64,000 bases of DNA from the NCBI RefSeq assembly GCF_002086815.1, contig NZ_MVID01000017.1:1-64000 (forward strand), read 5' to 3'. The notes under the pieces are model-generated. The model made no database searches. It was not told the DNA's origin and was given only the letters and a program-made list of their open reading frames with translations. Made by a program: the position numbers and the translations under genes. Shown piece after piece: positions 1 to 8,418 of this stretch. The stretch comes from Mycolicibacterium parafortuitum. GTDB lineage: Bacteria; Actinomycetota; Actinomycetes; Mycobacteriales; Mycobacteriaceae. Numbering within the stretch: the stretch's first letter is position 1; each line of letters begins with the position of its first letter.

Positions 1-56
1 CACCGCCACCGCTGCCACCCCCGCCGCCGCCATTGCCGCCGCCCCCGCCGCCCTGA
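1..56. other. Low-complexity proline/glycine-coding window edge
   Basis: The first 56 bases are almost pure CCN/GCC triplets. On the plus strand, the frame starting at base 3 encodes a proline-rich tail (PPPLPPPPPPLPPPPPP) ending at a TGA at 54-56, as a convergent gene entering from the left would. On the minus strand, a frame opening with GTG near 97 reads into a Gly-rich stretch. Both readings are cut by the window edge, so neither can be preferred. A 12-nt direct repeat (TGATCAGTCGGC) lies at the junction with the kinase stop codon. Confidence 0.3.
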
Positions 57-69
57 TCAGTCGGCGTGA

Positions 70-1539
70 TCAGTCGGCCGAGCCCCACTCCAGGGCGGGT
101 TCGGCAGAGTCGACGCTGCCGCCGCTGGAGATGGTCAGCTGGTTGGGTTGCACGTCGTAGCGGGCCCCGTCGGATCCGGTGACGGTGAACCCGTCGCCGG
201 AGCGGGTGGCGCCCTGGATCTCGCGGTTGGCGCCGTCGCGCAGCCGCTCCCCGCGGTAGTAGTAGTCGCCGTCGCCGGCCTCGCAGATGATCGCCAGCGA
301 CAGCGACGTGCGGATCAACGCGGCGGGCGTATCCCCGGAGTCGCAACGCGCGGTGTGCCCGACGAAGCCCTGCGAATCAGTGCCCGACACCCCGTCGACC
401 GCCGACCTGTTCGGCGACTCCGGCGACGCCGACGTCTCCGTCGAGGACTGCGGAGGCGCCGCGATGCGCGGCGGAGCCGACTCCTTCCCGCCGCTGAACA
501 CCAGCACCAACGCGAGGATCACGGCAGCGGTGAACAGCACCACGATGGCGCCGATCAGCGCGAGCTGCCCGCGGGTGAACCGCCGTCCCGGCGGCGGGGG
601 TGGCGGCGGCATCGGCGCCGGGGTCGGGGTCGGCTGGGCCTGGGTGAACTGTCGGGTCGCCGGCGGGGTCGCGGCGGGCTCCGGTGCGGGTGCGGCGTCG
701 ACCGCCGCGAGAGCCGCGGCGGCGGCGCGACCCAGCTCCCCGGCGGTGGCGTAGCGCTCGGCGGGATCCTTGGCCATGCCGCGGGCGATCACGTCGTCGA
801 ACGCGCGGCTGATACCGCGGCGCATGATGCTCGGCCGCGGCGGCGGGGCGAACATGTGCGCGCTCCACACCTGCCGCACGTCGGCGGCCTCGAACGGGGC
901 GCGGCCCGTCATCGACTCGTACAGCAGGCACGCCAGCGAGTAGATGTCCGAGGCGGGGCCGCCGCGTTCCCCGGAGAATCGTTCCGGCGCCATGTACGCG
1001 CTGGACCCGACGACCAGGCCCGTCGACGTCACCGACGCCTCCCCGCCGCCGTGCGCGATCCCGAAGTCGACCAGGTAGGCGAAGTCGTCGTGGGTCAGCA
1101 GCACGTTCTCCGGTTTGATGTCGCGATGCACCAGGCCGTTGGCGTGCGCGTCGTCCAGCGCCGCGGCGACCTGGCGCAGGATCGCGACCGCGCGGGCCGG
1201 CGGCAGCGGGCCGTCGTTGCGCAGCACCTCTTTGAGGCTGGCGCCGTCGACGAGGCGCATGTCGATGTAGAGCTGGCCGTCGATCTCCCCGAAGTTGTGC
1301 ACGGGGATCACGTGGGGTTCCTGCAGGCGCGCCGCGACGCGGGATTCGCGGCGGAACCGGTCCTGGAAGCTGCGGTCGGCGGCCATCTCCGGGCGCAGCA
1401 GTTTGATCGCGACCATGCGCTCACGCGCGGTGTCGTAGGCGCGGTACACCTCGCCCATCCCCCCGACCCCGATCACGGAATGCAACTCGTACGGCCCGAA
1501 TCGCGTGCCCAATCGAGCGCCACCCTGCGGGGTGCCCAC
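70..1539 (-). CDS. Transmembrane Ser/Thr protein kinase (PknE/PknF type)
   Basis: Receptor-type Hanks kinase of 489 aa. The kinase domain fills about residues 16-275, with a glycine loop (GVGGMGEV, 24-31), the VAIK lysine near 46, the catalytic HRDIKPEN at 138-145, DFG at 158-160 and APE at 184-186. A Pro/Thr/Ala-rich juxtamembrane stretch leads to one hydrophobic helix at about 326-349. The roughly 135-residue extracellular tail has two spaced cysteines (C-S-G-D and I-C-E contexts) and no domain I can name. It should phosphorylate cytosolic proteins in response to an envelope signal. The start ATG is followed at once by the conserved N-terminus, so it is well placed. A second, different kinase lies at 25.1 kb. 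Confidence 0.93.
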   Translation of the reverse strand: MGTPQGGARLGTRFGPYELHSVIGVGGMGEVYRAYDTARERMVAIKLLRPEMAADRSFQDRFRRESRVAARLQEPHVIPVHNFGEIDGQLYIDMRLVDGASLKEVLRNDGPLPPARAVAILRQVAAALDDAHANGLVHRDIKPENVLLTHDDFAYLVDFGIAHGGGEASVTSTGLVVGSSAYMAPERFSGERGGPASDIYSLACLLYESMTGRAPFEAADVRQVWSAHMFAPPPRPSIMRRGISRAFDDVIARGMAKDPAERYATAGELGRAAAAALAAVDAAPAPEPAATPPATRQFTQAQPTPTPAPMPPPPPPPGRRFTRGQLALIGAIVVLFTAAVILALVLVFSGGKESAPPRIAAPPQSSTETSASPESPNRSAVDGVSGTDSQGFVGHTARCDSGDTPAALIRTSLSLAIICEAGDGDYYYRGERLRDGANREIQGATRSGDGFTVTGSDGARYDVQPNQLTISSGGSVDSAEPALEWGSAD

Positions 1540-1617
1540 ATCCCATCCTTCCGTCGACGACCAGCAGCCGACGTCTAGGCTTCCCGCTTCGCGCGGACTC
1601 TTAACCGCCTCGGGGAA

Positions 1618-3003
1618 TCAGCAGCGTGCCAGCAGTTCGGTCAGCTCGGCGTCGAACCGGTCGGCCAGATCCCACAGGTCCTCGACGAGCTGCGGGCACG
1701 AGATGATGCCGACGTTGAGCTTGTCGCCCATCGACATCACCGTGATGTTCAGCCCGGAACCGGGGAAGATCGGCCCGAACGGATACAGCGCGGTGACCTG
1801 GGCGCCGCCGCTGTAGAGCGTCGTCGTGGGACCGGCGACGTTGGAGATGATCACGTTGTGGATGACCGCGCGGCTCAGTGAGGTGCGCGACAACACCCCG
1901 AGCAGCAGTCCGTACGCGTTGCGCGACAGAGATTGGGCCAGGTCGACCAGCATCGTCGGGCCCAGCGAACCACTGTGTTCCTTGGCGAGCTGGTCCGATT
2001 CGCCGATCGCGTGCAACCGCTCCAGCGGATCCTCGATGTCGGTGTGCAGGCTGCAGAACATGCCCGAGAGCTGATTGCGGCCCGGCCGGTCGGACTGACC
2101 GTGCACCGACGCCGGGACGACCGCGATCAGGGGCTTGCCGGGCAGCTCACCGCGGTCTTCGAGGTAGCCGCGCAACGCTCCGGCGCACAGCGCCATCACC
2201 ACGTCGTTGACCTTCACTTCGGCCTGATTCTTGACCTTCTTCACGTCGTCGAGGCTCAACTGCGCGAACGCCACCGTGCGCTCGGAGGTCAGCGGCGCGT
2301 TGAAAGGCGTCGACGGCGCCGAGAACGGCGCGGCCATCGCCGTCCCCGACAGCGCGCGGGTCACGGTGTTGGTGATCAGCGACGCCGTCACCGGCACCAC
2401 CCGGGTCAGCTGCCACGGCCGGGTCACGAACCGCCAGAGCCCGTCGGCGGCGATCTCCAAAGCGCTCGCCGGCTGCGGCGCCTCCACCGGGTCGGGCGGC
2501 GGCGCATCGGGTTCGGTGTCGAGTAACTGGGCCAGCAGGTTGGCCGCCGACACCCCGTCGACGGCGGCGTGATGCACCTTCATCAGCACCGCCACCCGAT
2601 GCTCGTCGTGGGCGGCGCTGCCACCCACCCCCTCGATCACCCACATCTCCCACAGCGGCTTGCTGCGCTCCAGCGGGGTCGCGACGAGCCGCCCGCACAG
2701 TTGCGCGAGCTCCTCGCGCCCGCCGGGCTCCGGCAGCGCGACCCTGTTCAGGTGCCGGGAGAGCTGGAAGTCCTTGTCCTCCACCCACACCGGATGGTCG
2801 ATGTTCAGGTCGGGGTCCTCGAGCTTGGTGCGGAACACCGGGATCGCCGGAACCCGCGACGCCAGCTGGTCGCGGAACTTCTCGAAGGTATAGCCGCCCG
2901 GCACGGTCGAGGTGTCCAGCTCGGTGATCGAACACACCTGCAGCGGCACCGTGGAGGATTCGCTGTACAACAGACCCGCGTCGAGGCCACTGAGGCGTTC
3001 CAT
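1618..3003 (-). CDS. WS/DGAT-type wax ester synthase/diacylglycerol O-acyltransferase
   Basis: Acyltransferase of 461 aa in the mycobacterial Tgs family, which moves an acyl group from acyl-CoA to diacylglycerol or a long-chain alcohol to build storage lipid. The N-terminus (MERLSGLDAGLLY) is typical. The catalytic HHxxxDG motif is intact as HHAAVDG at about 144-150, and the C-terminal domain has the family's NVAGP motif before a hydrophobic stretch. Length is normal for the family. It is transcribed in the same direction as the desaturase 120 bp upstream, which could supply unsaturated acyl chains, although no overlap proves an operon. Confidence 0.93.
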   Translation of the reverse strand: MERLSGLDAGLLYSESSTVPLQVCSITELDTSTVPGGYTFEKFRDQLASRVPAIPVFRTKLEDPDLNIDHPVWVEDKDFQLSRHLNRVALPEPGGREELAQLCGRLVATPLERSKPLWEMWVIEGVGGSAAHDEHRVAVLMKVHHAAVDGVSAANLLAQLLDTEPDAPPPDPVEAPQPASALEIAADGLWRFVTRPWQLTRVVPVTASLITNTVTRALSGTAMAAPFSAPSTPFNAPLTSERTVAFAQLSLDDVKKVKNQAEVKVNDVVMALCAGALRGYLEDRGELPGKPLIAVVPASVHGQSDRPGRNQLSGMFCSLHTDIEDPLERLHAIGESDQLAKEHSGSLGPTMLVDLAQSLSRNAYGLLLGVLSRTSLSRAVIHNVIISNVAGPTTTLYSGGAQVTALYPFGPIFPGSGLNITVMSMGDKLNVGIISCPQLVEDLWDLADRFDAELTELLARC

Positions 3004-3122
3004 GCGGCGGGCTTACCCGCTGTGACGACCGTCTCAAACCGCGCGCCCTGGTACCCGCCTAGACTCGGCTCACGGTCGTGAATCACGCGTCGATCACCAC
3101 CGTCAGCCCAGGTTCGACGCGC

Positions 3123-4181
3123 TCAGGGCGCGTCCGGCAACGCCAACCGGTGGATGATCCGCAGCGTCGACCCGTACTGGTGGGCCAGCGACCCGGTCAG
3201 GTAGGGCAGGCCGTACTTCTCACACAGCGGACGGACCCGGCGGGAGATCTCGGCGAGACGGTTGCTCGGCAGGTCCGGGAACAGGTGATGCTCGATCTGG
3301 TAACACAGGTTGCCGCTGGCGAAACCGAGCAGCTTGCCGGCCTTGAAGTTCGCCGCGCCGAGCATCTGCCGCAGATACCATTCGGCTCTGGTCTCGGTCT
3401 CGAGCACGTCGGCGGCGAACTTCTGGGTGCCGTCCGGGAAATGACCGCAGAAGATCACCACGTAGGACCACAGGTTGCGCAGCAGGTTGGCGACGGCATT
3501 GGCCTTCACCGTGCGGCGCCAGCGCTTGAAACTCAGCGCCGGCCACAGCACGTAGTCCTTGACACCCTGGCGGGCGATCTTGCCGCCCAACAGTCTGAGC
3601 TGGGCTCGTTTCTCCGCGCGGGGACTGCTCAGATCCACGCCGTGCAATGCGATGCCCCACTCGAACGTCAAGGCCAGCAACAGGTTCTGCAACGGCTGCA
3701 GCAGGTAGCCGCGTCGCCACGGCTGGTCGGTGGTCACCCTCATCACGCCGAACCCGAGGTCGTCATCCTCGCCGAGCACATTGCTGAAGACGTGGTGCCG
3801 GTAGTTGTGCGACTTCTTCCACTGCGACGAGACCGCGACCATGTCCCACTCCCAGGTGCTGGAGTGGATCTCCGGGTCGTTCATCCAATCCCACTGCCCG
3901 TGCGAGACGTTGTGGCCGATCTCCATGTTCTCCACGCTCTTGGCGAACCCGAGCGCGGCGGTCCCCAGCAGCCAACCCGCCGTCGACCGGGTGGTCGCGA
4001 TCATGACCCGCGCCGCCACGTCGAGTGTGCGTTGGAACGAGATCGTGCGCCGGATGTAGGCCGCATCGCGGGACCCCAGAGACTCCTCGATGTCGGCGCG
4101 GATCGCGTCGAGCTCGCGCCCGAGACTTTCGATGTCCTCGGGGCTCAGATGCGTGTATCGGGCGATATCAGTGATGGCCAT
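3123..4181 (-). CDS. DesA3-like membrane fatty acid desaturase
   Basis: Di-iron acyl-CoA desaturase of 352 aa (FA_desaturase family). Three histidine boxes are visible: HNVSH at about 90-94, HNYRHH at 125-130 and QIEHH at 295-299. Hydrophobic segments between them fit an integral membrane enzyme with a cytosolic di-iron site. It is shorter than M. tuberculosis DesA3 (about 427 aa), mainly at the ends. A close paralogue lies at 10750-11931 with near-identical boxes and the same N-terminal pattern (MAI-D-A-YTHLS-EDI). The DesA3 electron-transfer partner (Rv3230c type) is not in this window. The ATG start is supported by alignment with that paralogue. Confidence 0.92.
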   Translation of the reverse strand: MAITDIARYTHLSPEDIESLGRELDAIRADIEESLGSRDAAYIRRTISFQRTLDVAARVMIATTRSTAGWLLGTAALGFAKSVENMEIGHNVSHGQWDWMNDPEIHSSTWEWDMVAVSSQWKKSHNYRHHVFSNVLGEDDDLGFGVMRVTTDQPWRRGYLLQPLQNLLLALTFEWGIALHGVDLSSPRAEKRAQLRLLGGKIARQGVKDYVLWPALSFKRWRRTVKANAVANLLRNLWSYVVIFCGHFPDGTQKFAADVLETETRAEWYLRQMLGAANFKAGKLLGFASGNLCYQIEHHLFPDLPSNRLAEISRRVRPLCEKYGLPYLTGSLAHQYGSTLRIIHRLALPDAP

Positions 4182-4349
4182 GGCGGGTCCTAGCGTCGAT
4201 CCAGCTATAGGGCGACGTGACAGACCCTGAAACCGAAATTTATGAGAAACCGGTCGGCGGTGGCGTAGCGAGAAGCGTTATCACGCCGACGGGCTCCTCC
4301 AGCATACCCGAGACCGGGCCGACCAAACGGCGGGAGACCACACGGGGCC

Positions 4350-5828
4350 TTAGGGCCGCAACTCTGCCATCAGCTCAATCAGCGGCACCGTGGCCACACC
4401 GATGGCGCTGTCGCAGATCCCGACCGGGATCACCACGGTACCGGCGTGGATGAGCGCACCACACGAATACACCACATTCGGAACGTAGCCGTCGCGCTCG
4501 TCGGGCGCCGGGACCAGCAGCGGCCGCCGGAGTCGACCGATCACCCGGGTCGGATCGTCGAGGTCGAGCAGGATCGCCCCGATGCTGTATGTGCGCATCG
4601 GCCCGACGCCGTGGGTCAGCACCAGCCATCCCTCATCGGTTTCCATTGGGGGGCCGCAGTTTCCGAGTTGCAGCGTCTCCCACACCTCGGCCGGCTGTTG
4701 GCATGGCGCCGAGGTCGTCCACACCGACAGGTGGTCGGCGAACGCGACGGTGTTGGTCTCACGGTCCGACCTCGACATCGCGGCGTACCGGCCGCCGATG
4801 CGGCGGGGGAACAACCCGAGGCCCTTGTTCGCCGCGGCGCGCCCGACGAGCGGGGCCGAGGTGAACGTCTGGAAGTCCGTGGTGGTGAGCAACTGCTGGC
4901 TGATGCGCGAGCCGCTGTAGGCGGTGTAGGTGGCGTGGTAACTCACCGAACCGTCGTCGTCGACGAACCGTACGAAGCGGGCATCCTCCATTCCGGCGTG
5001 CTCAGCTTCCATCGCCGGCCACAACACCCGTTCGGAAAGCGCTACACCGGAGGCGAATTCGACTGCGTAGCAGCGAGTGGCGATGCTACGGATCAGCGCG
5101 ATCGTCTCCTCGGCATGTCCCCACATGGTCAGGTTGGCGTGCAGCCTGTCGAGCCGCTCGTCGAGATCGGATCTGGTGAACAGTTCACCGAGGCCGGCGA
5201 AGACGTAGTCGGCGGCTTCACCGTCGCGGCCTCGTTCGCGGAGCGCGACGCGAAAGACGGCGGCGTCGAGCAAGGTGGGCTCGACCCGGCCGGTGGATGC
5301 GAACGGAGGCGGTTGGTCGATCGTGGCGTGCCCCCGCGCGTCGACGATGCCGGTGCGGAATCCGATCGTGGAGCGGTGGCCCTCGCCGATCCCACGCACG
5401 CTCATCACGAACCGCAGGCCGCCTTCGGCGACGTCGCTCTGGTCCGGATGCGCGACGACGCTCGGATTGCACAGCGCCGCACCCTCGATCGCGTACTCGT
5501 TGGTGAAAGTCGCGCCCAGCAGAAGCAGCCGTGCTTCGTCGAGTCCGTGCTTCGGGTCGAGCCGGTCGGCAAGTTCGTCGGCATGTCTGCGAAACGTCCC
5601 GGCCAGATCGCGGTGGCGCCCGTCGAAGCGGGTCAGCACGTCGCGCAACGTCGTGCGCACCTCGTCGTCGGTCAGGGCCAGGATTCTCGACAACACGCTG
5701 CCTGCGCGGGAGTCCTGGGGTTCGAAACCCTCCTGGCCGGGCACGAACAGCCGGGTGACCACGCGGCGCGGGTCGGCCGACATCCGCTGCCGGCTGCGCG
5801 TCGCCAGCTGCTCTCCGGTGACCGTCAT
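4350..5828 (-). CDS. GH130 family glycoside phosphorylase/hydrolase
   Basis: Predicted 492-aa enzyme of glycoside hydrolase family 130, whose members phosphorolyse or hydrolyse beta-mannosides. The C-terminal five-bladed-propeller motifs are recognisable: an EGAALCNPS segment near residue 115 and a terminal PNVVYSCGAL...GICDSAIGVAT segment, close to the NVV-CGA...AD--IGLAT signature of the family. The reading frame stays open much further upstream, but the start is taken as the ATG at 5828 because it overlaps the preceding stop codon (ATGA). That makes it the last gene of a three-gene coupled operon with a GT4 enzyme and a barrel-like protein. The substrate is unknown; a mannose-containing glycan is an inference. 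Confidence 0.85.
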   Translation of the reverse strand: MTVTGEQLATRSRQRMSADPRRVVTRLFVPGQEGFEPQDSRAGSVLSRILALTDDEVRTTLRDVLTRFDGRHRDLAGTFRRHADELADRLDPKHGLDEARLLLLGATFTNEYAIEGAALCNPSVVAHPDQSDVAEGGLRFVMSVRGIGEGHRSTIGFRTGIVDARGHATIDQPPPFASTGRVEPTLLDAAVFRVALRERGRDGEAADYVFAGLGELFTRSDLDERLDRLHANLTMWGHAEETIALIRSIATRCYAVEFASGVALSERVLWPAMEAEHAGMEDARFVRFVDDDGSVSYHATYTAYSGSRISQQLLTTTDFQTFTSAPLVGRAAANKGLGLFPRRIGGRYAAMSRSDRETNTVAFADHLSVWTTSAPCQQPAEVWETLQLGNCGPPMETDEGWLVLTHGVGPMRTYSIGAILLDLDDPTRVIGRLRRPLLVPAPDERDGYVPNVVYSCGALIHAGTVVIPVGICDSAIGVATVPLIELMAELRP

Positions 5829-6847
5829 CGGGCGACCGGCGCCAAGGTGCGTGCGTGTTGCATGGTGGCGAGCACGGCGAGGGTGGACTCCGCGCCCTGG
5901 TTGAGATTCACCCGGTCGGCGTGCAGACCGTCGAAGCCGGCGCCGCTGCGCGGATCCCACATCGGCAAACCGAGGTCGTTGTCGCCCTGGAACCAGGCCA
6001 CCGCGGCCATGACGCCCCCGGGCCAGATCGAGCTGGAGTCGGTGGCTGCCGCGCGTGCACATGCCTCGGCCAGGCTGGCGACCTCGATCGGTTGCTGGTC
6101 GAATCCGGGCGCGCTGTCTTCCGGTCCGCGTCCCGCGACGGGGGTGGGCGAGAGATGACCGTTGGACGTCTCGACCCCCAGCAGCCATCGCAGCGCATCC
6201 AGGCCGCGCTGCCGCAGCGGAGCATGGTGCAGCGCCACCCCGGCGGCGATCATCGCCTCAGCCAGGGTCGCGTTCCCATAGGTGAGGCGCGGTTCGGGCC
6301 ACGGCCATTCGGGGTGCTGAGGCGCCCGAGGCACCGAACGGGAGTAGTCGGCCAGCAGCTTGAGCGCGGCGACGTTCTGCTGGTCTGCGCCGAGCAGCTC
6401 GGCGGCGCCGATCGCGGCGAACGCCATCGCGCGCCGGTGCGGTGAGCGGGCCACGGCGGCGCGTTCGAACTGGATCGCCGCGAGCCGGCGAACCATCTCG
6501 ACGGGGCTGTGCGCGGCGGCGGTGCCCAATCCCCAGATCGCACGCCCCCAGTGGTCGTCGGTGCTCGGCGCGTCCGTCCAGTGGCCGCCTGCGCTCATCC
6601 TGTTGTGACAGGTGCCGTCGGCCCACTGGGCGCGACCCAGGAAGGAAAGCGCGTTGGTGGCAAGCCGTTTCACCTCGGCGGTCGGCTCGGGTTCGCGCGC
6701 GGTGACCACCAGCACCCTGGCCATATCGTCGGTGCAGTACCCGTGGTCGCGACGAGGTTCGGCGAGCAGCGCGTGCTCGAAGGTGGCGCGATGGTCCGTC
6801 AGGCGCAGCAGGTGGCTGAACACCGGTTGCGGTACCGCCCCGATCAC
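5825..6847 (-). CDS. Putative alpha/alpha-barrel carbohydrate-active protein
   Basis: Protein of 340 aa without a confident family name. It is rich in amphipathic helices with repeated aromatic/His motifs (DHGYCTDDMARVL near 35, DHWGRAIWGLG near 105, WPWPEPRLTYGNA near 175, PMWDPRSGAGFDGL near 300). This pattern fits a six-hairpin glycosidase-like or glycan-binding barrel. A very long frame continues upstream, but that part is the antisense-type shadow of the GT4 gene. The start is the GTG at 6847, which overlaps the GT4 stop as GTGA. Its own stop overlaps the GH130 start as ATGA. Such coupling suggests the three products act on one glycan. Confidence 0.75.
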   Translation of the reverse strand: MIGAVPQPVFSHLLRLTDHRATFEHALLAEPRRDHGYCTDDMARVLVVTAREPEPTAEVKRLATNALSFLGRAQWADGTCHNRMSAGGHWTDAPSTDDHWGRAIWGLGTAAAHSPVEMVRRLAAIQFERAAVARSPHRRAMAFAAIGAAELLGADQQNVAALKLLADYSRSVPRAPQHPEWPWPEPRLTYGNATLAEAMIAAGVALHHAPLRQRGLDALRWLLGVETSNGHLSPTPVAGRGPEDSAPGFDQQPIEVASLAEACARAAATDSSSIWPGGVMAAVAWFQGDNDLGLPMWDPRSGAGFDGLHADRVNLNQGAESTLAVLATMQHARTLAPVAR

Positions 6848-7977
6848 GGTGCGGCCAGCCGCTCCGCGACGAGATGCCGGGCCAGCTCGACGTACGCGTC
6901 GGCGACCACCGGCCAGGCCGTCGCGGGCGCCAGATGGCTTGCCGCAGAGGCCATGGCGTCGGCAGTGCGTGGGTCGGTCAGTAGTTGCCGCAGCGCCTCG
7001 ACCAGCGCCCGTGGGTCGTCGTGGCCGACGACGGTGCCCGCTCCGCTGCCGAGCACCTCCACCGCATGGGGGAAGGCGGTCGCGATGACCGGTCGCCCGT
7101 TGGCGACGGAGTCGATCAGCACACCCGAGGTGACCTGGTCCCTGGAGTCGTACGGCAGGACCACCACCGCCGCGCCGCGCAACAGCGCGGTCAGCTCCTG
7201 CGGGGTGCGGTAGGCCGGGTCGAAGCTCACCGAATCGGCGACACCGAGCCGCTGGGCGTGGGCGATGAGGCCGTTCCGATAGGCTTCCCCCTCGGTGGCG
7301 AGCACCTTCGGGTGGGTACGGCCGGCGATCAGGTAGCGCGGCGGCCCGGGAAGATCGGCCAGCGCGGCCATCGCGTCGATGACGCGTTCGACGCCCTTGC
7401 CGGGGCCGAGTAGACCCCAGGTCAGGATGGTCGGCCGTCCGGGCGGTGCCGGCACGATATCCGCCGGTAGCGCCGCGCCGTGCGGGATGACGGTCACCTT
7501 CGACGGGTCGATGCCGTAACCCGCGCACAACAGGGTCCGCGCCGACGCCGACATCACGACCGCGCGCCCCGCCCGGGCGACCACGGCCTCGAGGACCGAA
7601 CGTTGGTGCGATGCAGGATCTTTGAGCACTGTGTGCAGCACGACGATCGATGGCACACGCAGGGCACCCATGATCTCGACGACCTCGTCGCCGTCGGTGC
7701 CGCCGTAGATGCCGTACTCGTGCTGGATGACGGCGACATCGCTGAGGTTGAGCCATTCCGATGCCGCGGCGACCGAGGACGCCGAGCCGTTGACCAGCTC
7801 TCCCACCACACCGCCGGCCGCAGAGGCCGTCCCGTCGGCGATGCGCACGATGCTGACGTCGACGCCCTTGGCCGTCAACCCATCGGCAAGCGCGGCGCTG
7901 AACGTCGCGAGGCCGCATACCGTCGGCACGTAGGTGCTGAGGATCCCGACACTCGGCACATGGGAAAAGCCCTGCAT
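6844..7977 (-). CDS. GT4 family glycosyltransferase
   Basis: Retaining GT-B glycosyltransferase of 377 aa or slightly more. Visible features are the N-terminal CGLATFSAAL segment, a GLLGPGKG motif before the nucleotide-sugar domain, a YDSRDQVTSGVLIDS segment and the family 4 E-x7-E region replaced by a Gly/Asp-rich form. First gene of the coupled GT4/barrel/GH130 operon. The start is uncertain: the ATG at 7977 (MQGFSHVP) has no clear ribosome binding site, a TTG at 8019 is in frame, and the longest frame runs to 8157. A paralogue with the same core lies at 13371-14540, next to no GH130 gene. Confidence 0.85.
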   Translation of the reverse strand: MQGFSHVPSVGILSTYVPTVCGLATFSAALADGLTAKGVDVSIVRIADGTASAAGGVVGELVNGSASSVAAASEWLNLSDVAVIQHEYGIYGGTDGDEVVEIMGALRVPSIVVLHTVLKDPASHQRSVLEAVVARAGRAVVMSASARTLLCAGYGIDPSKVTVIPHGAALPADIVPAPPGRPTILTWGLLGPGKGVERVIDAMAALADLPGPPRYLIAGRTHPKVLATEGEAYRNGLIAHAQRLGVADSVSFDPAYRTPQELTALLRGAAVVVLPYDSRDQVTSGVLIDSVANGRPVIATAFPHAVEVLGSGAGTVVGHDDPRALVEALRQLLTDPRTADAMASAASHLAPATAWPVVADAYVELARHLVAERLAAP

Positions 7978-8418
7978 TCCAAAGGGTGCGACCACATGAT
8001 CGACTGACGGAGCATTCAAGATAGTCCCGACCGGACTGTTGCCACCGGCGTGGCCGGCGTGTGTGGAGACTCGGGGAGAACACCACGACGCGGTAAGTGC
8101 ACTCAACCGAACTGCTGGGATTGCCAGCTTCCGCCAGCCTACACCTCGCGCCGCCACGGGCCCGTTCGCCGACTTGATGCCTAATCCCCCACTTCAGGCC
8201 TGCTTCGCGCTACGGTTTGGGTTGGGTTGATGTTCCAGCCCCACGGAAACGTCGCGGCGGCGACCCGGTCCCCGCCGAACCAAACCTCGACGTCAGCCGC
8301 CATTCACGGTTTGCGACACACTCGGGTTCACGGCGACGGCGGACATCTCTGCACTGTCCCGGCGGGCCACGAGATCAGAGCACGGATCTGTGCGCACCAT
8401 TGTCATGAAGGGCTGCCG
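7978..8418. other. Divergent intergenic region, 441 bp
   Basis: Gap between the divergent GT4 and fatty acyl-AMP ligase genes. Open frames here lack a ribosome binding site and the mycobacterial third-position GC bias, so no gene is called. The only clear site is AAGGG six to ten bases before the ATG at 8419. The promoters of both genes should lie here, but no convincing -10/-35 pair was recognised. Confidence 0.5.

Noticed and set aside
148..1578. A 476-codon plus-strand frame across the first kinase
   Set aside because: Shadow of the kinase. The minus frame has all kinase motifs; this one has none.
5825..8086. A single 753-codon minus frame that joins the GT4 and barrel regions
   Set aside because: Its first half is the out-of-frame translation of the GT4 gene. 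Only the part from 6847 down is protein-like, with a GTGA-coupled start.
8227..8418. A longer N-terminus for the fatty acyl-AMP ligase
   Set aside because: The extra residues lack family similarity, and the ATG at 8419 has both a ribosome binding site and the conserved start.
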